Part shown: positions 36,263 through 43,141 of the stretch, in pieces | Layout: every line of letters starts with the position of its first letter | How positions within the stretch are numbered: the stretch's first letter is position 1 | Assembly (NCBI GenBank): GCA_027314165.1 | Contig: DAHVCH010000006.1 | Span: forward strand, 60,981 to 124,980 | Reading direction: 5' to 3' | From: Thermoplasmata archaeon | GTDB lineage: Archaea > Thermoplasmatota > Thermoplasmata > Lutacidiplasmatales > UBA184 | DNA: 64,000 nt | Program-made: the position numbers and the translations under genes | Notes under the pieces: generated by a model | The model's input: only the letters and a program-made list of their open reading frames with translations | Told to the model about the DNA's origin: nothing | Database searches by the model: none

Positions 36263-36675
36263 CGACGACGCTGGCCATGTTGGCGGCTCGTAACCGGGCG
36301 GTCGAGCGGCTCCTGGACCCAGGGGAGCGCCTCGTTGTGGCGTGGCGGCTGGACGGTCGCCTGACGGCGCTCACCGACCGTCGGCTCTTCCGCCTCGAGC
36401 GGAAGTGGCGGTCACCCCGACGGGGAGCGGAGCTCGAGCTCGACCTAACGCTGTCGGAGGTCCCGGCTCCACGTTCCTTCCAAATGGGGGGAATCGGGGA
36501 GTGGGAGGTGGGGGTGGCCGCCCACGGGGAGGTCTTCTGGGGTGTTCCTGGGGACTACGGGCTGTTCATCGGCGACACGCTGATCTTCAAGGGGACGCCC
36601 CGGGAGGTCGAGCGGTTGGCGTCGCTCATCTCTTCGAGCCGGGGCCAGAGCTCTCCGCGCGGTTCCCCCGCGTAG
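36259..36675 (+). CDS. Hypothetical protein, possible PH-like fold
   Basis: This 138-residue protein is coupled to the Nudix gene by a GTGA overlap. The segment LLDPGERLVVAWRLDGRLTALTDRRLFRLE has the look of bacterial PH-domain (YdjN/bPH) proteins, where a G-E-x-V strand is followed by a T-x-x-R-L strand. It continues with beta-rich sequence and a helix (TPREVERLASLISSSRG) as expected at the end of a PH fold. No membrane segment is seen. The assignment is tentative. Confidence 0.5.
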   Translation: MTTTLAMLAARNRAVERLLDPGERLVVAWRLDGRLTALTDRRLFRLERKWRSPRRGAELELDLTLSEVPAPRSFQMGGIGEWEVGVAAHGEVFWGVPGDYGLFIGDTLIFKGTPREVERLASLISSSRGQSSPRGSPA

Positions 36676-36859
36676 GTTCTCCCTCCGACGGGGTGTTCCG
36701 GCGCCCCCCCGCCAAAGGGACCGCACCCGTCCTTCCGACCATCCGTCGGTCCGAGAACGACATTCTCCGCGCTCGCGGCCGGGGACCGGAGCTCCTCTTC
36801 GTCATGGCCCACGAGAGGGGTTCCTCGGGCAGCGCCATGGTCCCATGGACGTGCTATGA

Positions 36860-37036
36860 TGGGCGCGGGGTCGGCTCCTCGTCAACTCGGTCCACGCGGA
36901 GCCCGGAGCCCCTACCGACCGAAAGGTCAGGGAGAAGATCGCCGAGACGGTGGGTCGCCTGGCCCGGTTCCTTGGAGCGAAGGACGTCGAGTACGGGCCC
37001 CAAGCTCCTCGCCCGTGGAAGTCCCAGCTCGGCTGA
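36860..37036 (+). pseudogene. Fragment of a winged-helix (HTH_42/YcaQ-like) protein C-terminus
   Basis: A frame opening right after an in-frame TGA (36857-36859) encodes about 58 residues without any start codon. It contains RLLVNSVHAEPGAPTDRK, ETVGRLARFLGAKDVEYG and PRPWKSQLG before the stop at 37034-37036. These three elements match the usual end of HTH_42 family proteins (HaEPG, then L-A-x-F-L-G, then P-x-x-W). No N-terminal part is present upstream, so it is probably a decayed remnant. Confidence 0.4.
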
Positions 37037-37131
37037 GGCACGCGGGAGAGAACCCCCACGGGCCCGACATGCCGGGCCGGGCGGCGGGCCGCCGAGAGGG
37101 GTGATTGAATACGCGTGAATGAATCCTCGGG

Positions 37132-37140
37132 ATTGATAAG
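37132..37140 (+). promoter_or_regulatory. TATA box of the giant surface-protein gene
   Basis: ATTGATAAG centred 28 bases before the ATG at 37164, a leaderless-transcript arrangement. A second AT-rich match, GATTGAATAC, lies at about 37103-37112. Confidence 0.5.
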
Positions 37141-37163
37141 GGAGGACGAGAACTGTCCTTTCA

Positions 37164-40100
37164 ATGCCCGCCCATCCCTCCACGGTGCGCGAAACCGCCC
37201 GAACGAACGCTCTTCCCCGCATCCTCCCGAGACTCGGGCGGGTCCTTTCGTCGGCCCTCCTCCTCTTGGTCGTCGTCCTCATGGTCGCCCCTTCCAGCGC
37301 TCTCGCTGGTGGCCGTTCGGCTCCGTCGTCTGGAGTCTCGGCACCGATCCTCCACGTGGCCTCGCCCTCCGTCGTCCAGCCGATGACCGAGCGTCTGCTC
37401 GCTACCGGTGGGGGCTACGGCACCACGCACCTCATCTCCTACGGCATCCCCCGTTCCCCCGCCCTCCCGCGTACGGGCGCCTCTCCTCAGACGCTCCCGA
37501 TCGGGGCACCTCCGCGCGAGGAAGGGCTTGCGGGGACTGCAACGTCCGCACCCTCCTCCTCTTCCCCTCCATCCCTCAGAGCCCCGAGCGGCGGCGCGCA
37601 GACCGTGACTTTTGCCAACGGGTGGGTCGGCATCAACAGCCTCGCGAGCAACTCTGTCCCCCCCGACCCTGTGGTGGCCGTCGGTCCCAACATCGTGATG
37701 CAGGTCGTCAACTCCAACTACGAGTTCTGGACCAAGGATGGCCTCACCTCCGCGGGCCCGTACCCCCTCTCCGGGTTCATCCCCGCTGGCAACTCGCACA
37801 TCGGGGACGTCCAGATCCTGTATGACAACATGACCCACCGCTGGTTCATGACCGTGGACGACTTCACCTACGGTTCGGTCTGGATCTGCACCTCCACGAG
37901 CTACGACCCGACCTCCAGCTGGTACCTGCTCAACCTCTCCATCGCCCCTGCTGGGGACTTCTTCGACCGTCCGATCCTGGGCGTCAGCGACTACGTCCTG
38001 GGAGTCGGCGGGAACGTCTGGACCAACGCGGGCGGCTTCGTCAATGCCGAGTGGTTCGTGATCAATAAGACGATGCTGGAGAACAACGCGGGGTACTACT
38101 GGTGGACCTGGACCAACGCGGCCTACTACGCGATGCACCCCGTGTCGGACTGGACGAACGCCTCGGTCGGCACCCCAGGGACGCAGCTCTTCGTCAGCAC
38201 GAACTCCGGGACCACACCGATCATGGTCGGGCGTGTGACCGGGGGCGCCACGGCCACCCAGGCGGTCCTGACGCTGACCAACTACGCCCACGCCGCGCTC
38301 ACCGCTCCTCCGGACGCCATCCAGCCGGGGGCTGGCGCTCCCTACGTCTCGGTGTCCCTCAGCGGGACCCAAGTGATGAACGCCGTGTGGCAGAACGGGC
38401 TCCTCTGGTTCGACTTCGACATCGGATGCACCCCCGCGGGCGACACCCAGGTCCGCTCCTGCGCGGAGTACATCGAGTTCAACACTGTGAGCAACATCGT
38501 GCTCAATGACATCACCAAGAGTTACACCGGCTCCTACGTGTTCTACCCTGCGATCGCCACCGACTGGTTCGGCGACGCCGCCGTCGCGCTCGGCTACTCG
38601 AACTCGACCATCTACCCCAGCCTCACCGTGATGGGGCGGAACTACACCTACACGGCGAACTCGAACGAGTTCTGGTACTACATTGAGTACGGCCAGGTGG
38701 ACGATTCGTACTCCGGCTGCACCGCCGCACCGGCCGCCTGCCGCTACGGGGACTACTTCGGCGCGGCCGCGGACCCCAGCGACCCGGGGCTCATCTGGGT
38801 CGAAGGGGAGTGGGAGTCCACGGGATCTATCTGGTCCACGGTCATCGAGAGCCTCCGCGTCTCCCCGCTCACCATTCCTGCCGCTTTCTGGAACCAGACC
38901 TCCGCCAACGCCGACGTTGGCCATGCGATGATGCTCAACTTCTCGGACACGAACACCCAGTGCGCCTCGACCCAGAGCCGGTATTGCACGACCGCGTTCG
39001 GATGGGGCGACGGAAGCACCTACTCCGACGCGTGCAACGGCTATGTCGGGATGTGGAACGCGCCGAACAAGTGGACCAACGTCTGGAACGTGTCCCACAC
39101 CTACACCGCGACCGGGAACCTCACCGTAGGTGGGACCAACTCCTACATCGACACGTTTACGGGAGCGTACGGCCAAGGGACCGCGTACCAAGGCGAGGGG
39201 GGCGTTCCTGCGCTCCCCGTCCGCGTGCACCGGGACCCCACCGTGGGCGTCCCGGTTCCCAGCACGACCTCGATGGACGTCGGCCAGACGGTCACGTTCG
39301 CCACCCCACCCATGTTCGGGGGGACCACGCCCGTGCTCCGCTATACCTGGAGCCCGTCCACCGCGAACTTCGGCTGCGCGCTCTCCGGAGGGGGGATTAG
39401 CTGCACCCCGACCGCCCCCGGCACGTACTACGTCGCGGTGGTGGTGACCGACGCGCTCGGCGTGACCAGCCCGGTCGTCGACTCGACGATCGTCACGGTC
39501 GACGCCGCCCCCACGGCCACCCTCGGCTGGAGCGCGAGCGCCATCGATGTCGGGCAGAGCTCGACCGTCACGGCCTCGCCGTCCGGGGGAAGCGGCGGAA
39601 ACACGTACTCCTGGTCGCAGTCCTCCGCCAACCTCGGGTGCACCTTCTCGAACAGTGCGAGCGCGGTGTGCACGCCGGTGGCAGCGGGCGCCTACACGGC
39701 GAGCCTCGTCATCTCCGATTCCAACGGCGGGAGCAGCGGGACGCTCCCCAGCCCGAGCCTGACGGTGGACGCGGCGGTGTCGGCCTCCATCCCGGCCGGG
39801 ACTCCCACTTCTGCCGACGTCGGGCAGCCGGTGACCTTCTCCACGACGGCCTCCGGCGGATCGGGCAGCTACACGTCGTACAGCTGGACCCCCTCCTCCG
39901 CGAACCTGGGGTGCGCGTCCTCCACGATCGCGACCATCACCTGCACCCCCACCGTCGCGGGCACCTACACCATCTCGGTCGTTGTCACCGACTCGAACGG
40001 AGGGACCGCCACCGCGACCTCGGCGGGGTACACCGTCTACTCGAGCCCCACGGTCGCGGCGCCGACCGCGACCCCCGCCTCCGTCGACGTGGGACAGACC

Positions 40101-41330
40101 ACCTCGATCGCGGCGACGGTCACCGGAGGCCTCGCCCCGCTCGTCTACACCTGGTCCGGCCTCCCCACGGGATGCTCCGGGACCTCCGCCACCGTTTCCT
40201 GCACGCCCACGGCCGCGGGGACCTCCTCGGTCACCCTCAAGGTGGCCGACGCGAACGGCGCTACCGCCACGAGCAGCGCCCTCTCGCTCACGGTCTATGC
40301 GCTCCCCACGCTCAGTGCTCCCACCGCCTCGCCCAACCCGGTGAACGTCGGCGCGACGCTCACCCTGAGCACCACGCTCACCGGCGGGGCCCCGACCGAC
40401 ACCTACAGCTGGACCGGGCTCCCCACGGGCTGCTCGAGCACGAACGCCGCGACGTTGACCTGCACGCCCTCCACTGCGGGGACGTTCTCCACGAAGGTCT
40501 CCGTCACCGACGGGAACGGCGGGACCGGGACCTCGGTGTCCACCTCGGTGACCGTGAGCTCCGCTTCGGGCTCCCCCACGGTCACCCTGTCGGCGAGCCC
40601 CCCCTCGGTCACTCTCGGGGCCACGACGACCTTGACGGGCTCGGTGTCGGGAGGGACCACCCCCTACACGTACACCTGGACCGGGCTGCCCGGTGGATGC
40701 ACCTCGGCCAACCTGGCCTCCTTGTCGTGCACCCCGACCGCCACGGGGACCTACTCGATCACGCTCAAGGTGACCGATGCCCACGGTAACGTGGGGCAGG
40801 GCAGCGCGACGCTCACCGTGACCCCCTCGGCAGGCGGGTCGCCCTCGGTCTCCCTCGCCGCGAACCCCTCCAGTGTCGCGGTCAACAAGGCGACGTCGCT
40901 CACCGGCACCGTCTCGGGCGGCACCGCGCCCTTCACCTACGCGTGGACCGGCCTCCCGCCGGGGTGCACGAGCCAGAACGCTGCGACCCTCTCCTGCACG
41001 CCCACGACCGCCGGGACCTACACGGTCACGCTCACGGTCACGGACTCGAAGGGCAACACCGGCCAGGGAAGCGTGTCCCTAACGGTCACGAACCCTTCGG
41101 GAGGGAACAGCAACCAGACGAGCTCGCCGGGGTCGAACCTCCTCACCAGCCCGCTGGTGCTGGCGCTCCTGGTCGTCGCTATCGTCGCCGTGGCGGCTGC
41201 GGTCCTCCTCATGCGGCGCAAGCGTCCGTCCTCCACCGCCCCGGCGCCCGCCCCCGCGGCAGAGCCGGCGCCGTCGACCCCTGCGGCGACTCCCGCGTCC
41301 CCCCCCCCCCCCCCGCCGCCTCCTGCCTGA
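37164..41330 (+). CDS. Giant surface protein with seven cysteine-paired Ig/PKD-like repeats
   Basis: A 1388-residue protein with a long signal region (hydrophobic LSSALLLLVVVLMVAPSSALA at 28-48). An N-terminal domain of about 550 residues (140-690) looks like a beta-propeller rich in Trp, Tyr and Asn. Seven tandem Ig/PKD-like repeats of about 85 residues follow (about 690-1300). Each has a Y-x-W strand, one Cys in a G-C motif (NFGC, NLGC, PTGC, PGGC) and a second Cys in the motif CTPT/S-x-x-G-T, which could form a disulfide. The anchor is LVLALLVVAIVAVAAAVLLM, then RRKR and a tail ending in PPPPPPPPA. Many N-x-S/T sequons suggest glycosylation. An adhesin or S-layer-associated role is likely; no enzyme motif is seen. 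Confidence 0.85.
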   Translation: MPAHPSTVRETARTNALPRILPRLGRVLSSALLLLVVVLMVAPSSALAGGRSAPSSGVSAPILHVASPSVVQPMTERLLATGGGYGTTHLISYGIPRSPALPRTGASPQTLPIGAPPREEGLAGTATSAPSSSSPPSLRAPSGGAQTVTFANGWVGINSLASNSVPPDPVVAVGPNIVMQVVNSNYEFWTKDGLTSAGPYPLSGFIPAGNSHIGDVQILYDNMTHRWFMTVDDFTYGSVWICTSTSYDPTSSWYLLNLSIAPAGDFFDRPILGVSDYVLGVGGNVWTNAGGFVNAEWFVINKTMLENNAGYYWWTWTNAAYYAMHPVSDWTNASVGTPGTQLFVSTNSGTTPIMVGRVTGGATATQAVLTLTNYAHAALTAPPDAIQPGAGAPYVSVSLSGTQVMNAVWQNGLLWFDFDIGCTPAGDTQVRSCAEYIEFNTVSNIVLNDITKSYTGSYVFYPAIATDWFGDAAVALGYSNSTIYPSLTVMGRNYTYTANSNEFWYYIEYGQVDDSYSGCTAAPAACRYGDYFGAAADPSDPGLIWVEGEWESTGSIWSTVIESLRVSPLTIPAAFWNQTSANADVGHAMMLNFSDTNTQCASTQSRYCTTAFGWGDGSTYSDACNGYVGMWNAPNKWTNVWNVSHTYTATGNLTVGGTNSYIDTFTGAYGQGTAYQGEGGVPALPVRVHRDPTVGVPVPSTTSMDVGQTVTFATPPMFGGTTPVLRYTWSPSTANFGCALSGGGISCTPTAPGTYYVAVVVTDALGVTSPVVDSTIVTVDAAPTATLGWSASAIDVGQSSTVTASPSGGSGGNTYSWSQSSANLGCTFSNSASAVCTPVAAGAYTASLVISDSNGGSSGTLPSPSLTVDAAVSASIPAGTPTSADVGQPVTFSTTASGGSGSYTSYSWTPSSANLGCASSTIATITCTPTVAGTYTISVVVTDSNGGTATATSAGYTVYSSPTVAAPTATPASVDVGQTTSIAATVTGGLAPLVYTWSGLPTGCSGTSATVSCTPTAAGTSSVTLKVADANGATATSSALSLTVYALPTLSAPTASPNPVNVGATLTLSTTLTGGAPTDTYSWTGLPTGCSSTNAATLTCTPSTAGTFSTKVSVTDGNGGTGTSVSTSVTVSSASGSPTVTLSASPPSVTLGATTTLTGSVSGGTTPYTYTWTGLPGGCTSANLASLSCTPTATGTYSITLKVTDAHGNVGQGSATLTVTPSAGGSPSVSLAANPSSVAVNKATSLTGTVSGGTAPFTYAWTGLPPGCTSQNAATLSCTPTTAGTYTVTLTVTDSKGNTGQGSVSLTVTNPSGGNSNQTSSPGSNLLTSPLVLALLVVAIVAVAAAVLLMRRKRPSSTAPAPAPAAEPAPSTPAATPASPPPPPPPPA
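41299..41314. repeat. Homopolymer of 16 C at the 3' end of the surface-protein gene
   Basis: The run encodes part of the polyproline C-terminus. Replication slippage by one or two bases would replace the last few residues, not the extracellular domains. Runs of this length are also common places for assembly error. Confidence 0.9.
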
Positions 41331-41435
41331 GGTACCCTAGGCGGGAGCGCCCCCGGGAGTTCGGGGGAGGGGGCGGGGAGCCAGCGCTCCCCGTCGCCCT
41401 CCGGGTCCTCGGTCGCCGTTCGCAGAACGGTGCGC

Positions 41436-41906
41436 TCAGCGCGAGCCTGCCCTCGCTTTCCGGGCGTTCAGCCGCACCGCTTCGCGAACGATCGCTTCCA
41501 GCGCCCGCTCGTCCACCGCCTCTCCCTCGTGGACGTCGATGGCCCGTACGGTCCGGCTATCGAGGCGTGTGTTGAACAGTTGTTTGGGGTCCGGGATCTG
41601 GGCGCCCTTCGGGAAGGTCAGGCGGACGGCGCTCTTCAGGACGTTCCCCACGCAGAGGATCCCGTCGTGGGACCAGACCGGGGCCCCGTCGGGGTTGCTC
41701 GGCCTGCGCCATTTCACTTCCTCGATCGCCGCGGGATCCGCCCGCACTATCGTGCATCTCAGACCCGAGAGGGTCTCCTCTCTCCAGTCCTCCGTCGGCA
41801 CGGCCCTCTTCGCGGTCGGACGGGGGCGGCTGCGCGACGGGCGCTTGCCCCCGCTCTTTCTGTCCAAGTCCGCCTCGCTTCGTCCTTGAGGACCAAGGCG
41901 GTACAT
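41436..41906 (-). CDS. DUF1801 (YdhG-like) protein
   Basis: Residues 55-150 of this 156-residue protein match the DUF1801/YdhG fold: LRCTIVRADPAAIEEVKWRRPSNPDGAPVWSHDGILCVGNV, KSAVRLTFPKGAQI, TRAIDVHEGEAVDERALEAIV in that order. The W-x-x-P and VWSHDG segments are the family's core. Structures show a frataxin/CyaY-like alpha-beta fold, but the function is not established. The first 40 residues are Lys/Arg/Ser-rich. The ATG at 41906 overlaps the stop of the CGNR gene by one base (TGATG), so they form one operon. Confidence 0.75.
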   Translation of the reverse strand: MYRLGPQGRSEADLDRKSGGKRPSRSRPRPTAKRAVPTEDWREETLSGLRCTIVRADPAAIEEVKWRRPSNPDGAPVWSHDGILCVGNVLKSAVRLTFPKGAQIPDPKQLFNTRLDSRTVRAIDVHEGEAVDERALEAIVREAVRLNARKARAGSR

Positions 41907-42550
41907 CAAACCGGTGCGGCGCGTTCGGAGGCCGCGCTCCGGGGGGCACGACCCCTCCCGCGGCTCGCGCCAGACCCGCGGGCATGGCGCGAGCGCTGGT
42001 AGTGTCGGGCCACTCTCGCCCGGTTCCCACAGCCGGTGGCCGAGCACCAGATCTGGTTCCGGGTCCTCGCGAGAAGGAAGTGCGCGCATCCGGGACCTCG
42101 GCACTGCCGGATCTTCGAGGCGCTCGCCCCGGTGAGGAGATCGCGAGCGGCCCGCACCAGCACTCCCTCAAGGGCTTCGGGACCGCGCGGGGTCCTCTCG
42201 TTCCCGGCGAGCTCCCATCGGCCTTCTCGCCACTGGAGGATGGCCGGGACCTCGTGGCGCGCGATCGCACGGTTGAAGCTCGCGAGGGACGGTCCGGGAG
42301 GTCGCGTCCCGCGGACCTGGGCATCGAAGAGGTCGCGGAGCGTCGTTCGGAGCCGGCGGAGCTCGGGCATCGACCGCTCCCGGACCACCTCTCCTCGGAA
42401 ACGGGGGCGCGCGGCAAGCCAGAGCTTCAGCTCCTTGGGGTTCGCGAGCGCGTCCCCCACCCTGCAGGACGGGCAGGAGGCGGAATTGACGAAGTCCAGT
42501 GCGAGGGTCTCCCCGGCGTCCGACTCTTCTCCCATACCCCAGAGCGCCAC
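41906..42550 (-). CDS. CGNR zinc-finger / ABATE-domain transcriptional regulator
   Basis: A 214-residue protein with an N-terminal ABATE-like ligand domain (ETLALDFVNSASCPSC, then LRRLRTTLRDLFDAQ) and a C-terminal CGNR zinc finger at about residues 150-185. The finger is IRQCRGPGCAHFLL, then WCSATGCGNRARVARHY, with the four Cys and the CGNR box. CGNR proteins are predicted stress-responsive DNA-binding regulators. The start is GTG 42550 or the ATG at 42535. It is divergent from the YHS/copper-ATPase genes across a shared CTATATAG promoter, which suggests that it controls them (inference). Confidence 0.8.
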   Translation of the reverse strand: MALWGMGEESDAGETLALDFVNSASCPSCRVGDALANPKELKLWLAARPRFRGEVVRERSMPELRRLRTTLRDLFDAQVRGTRPPGPSLASFNRAIARHEVPAILQWREGRWELAGNERTPRGPEALEGVLVRAARDLLTGASASKIRQCRGPGCAHFLLARTRNQIWCSATGCGNRARVARHYQRSRHARGSGASRGRGRAPRSAASERAAPV

Positions 42551-42596
42551 CGACCGGAACTCGCCGGACCCTCGTCGAGGTCCCTACAGCGAGTGT

Positions 42597-42604
42597 CTAT
42601 ATAG
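42597..42604. promoter_or_regulatory. Divergent TATA box CTATATAG
   Basis: A perfectly palindromic TATA element, about 37 bases before the YHS ATG (plus strand) and about 50-65 bases before the CGNR gene (minus strand). It can serve both directions. Confidence 0.55.
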
Positions 42605-42605
42605 C

Positions 42606-42635
42606 CTAACGCTATGAAGCGATTGAGGTCGTTAG
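42606..42635. promoter_or_regulatory. Candidate operator CTAACG-N18-CGTTAG
   Basis: A six-base inverted repeat between the divergent TATA box and the YHS start codon, covering the expected transcription start and the leader. This is a position where a repressor could act. The arms are short, so chance occurrence is possible. Confidence 0.35.
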
Positions 42636-42636
42636 C

Positions 42637-42780
42637 ATGGCGAAGGCGAAGGACCCGATCTGCGGAATGATGGTCGACACGGAGAAGGCCCCGGCGAAGG
42701 GGATGTACGACGGGCAGATGGTGTACTTCTGCAACCCCAGCTGCCAGAAGTCCTACGAGGCGAAGCGGAAGCCCAAGTAG
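42637..42780 (+). CDS. Free-standing YHS-domain protein, 47 residues
   Basis: This short gene encodes MAKAKDPICGMMVDTEK, then YDGQMVYFCNPSCQKSYEAK. It has the YHS-domain pattern (D-P-x-C-G-M and Y-F-C-x-x-x-C) that binds heavy metals through three Cys. It resembles the N-terminal domain of the P-type ATPase 360 bases downstream. A metal-carrier role for that pump is likely by context. It has the divergent promoter directly upstream. Confidence 0.85.
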   Translation: MAKAKDPICGMMVDTEKAPAKGMYDGQMVYFCNPSCQKSYEAKRKPK

Positions 42781-43141
42781 GCCCGGCTTCCGACCCTTCC
42801 CTCTAACCTCGAGCGTCTGAGGCCTGCCGGATCTGCACGGGGGGCCGAGGGCGATGCGCGCGAGACCGGGTCGGTCCACCGAAGCCGATGCCCATCACGA
42901 CCACGATCCGGAGCCTCGGGCCAAGGTCTGGGTCCGGGGGGACCGGCGAGGGGCGGGGTTCTCGAGCTCCCGCCGGACCTCCGGGTCAATCCCGGTCCTC
43001 CCGGGAGCGGCCATGTTCAGAGGCGCCGCGAGGCGAGCCGTGCCCCGAGGGCCGGGGGGATCCGTGAGGGCGCTCCCCGCCGGTCCTGTCCTGCGAGGGG
43101 ACGGCCGTCCCTCGCCCGGCCACAGGTGAGAGGAGGTCCCG
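42781..43141. other. 361-base gap between the YHS and ATPase genes
   Basis: No recognised gene. A plus-strand frame from ATG 42854 includes a His/Asp-rich DAHHDHDPE patch that could bind metal, but the rest looks random and Arg-rich. A GAGGAGGT ribosome site at about 43129-43136 serves the ATPase gene. Confidence 0.4.

Noticed and set aside
37161..40784. Open frame of more than 1200 codons antisense to the giant surface protein
   Set aside because: Arg/Gly/Asp/Val-rich mirror of a GC-rich gene; no signal, fold or promoter, while the sense strand has signal peptide, repeats and anchor.
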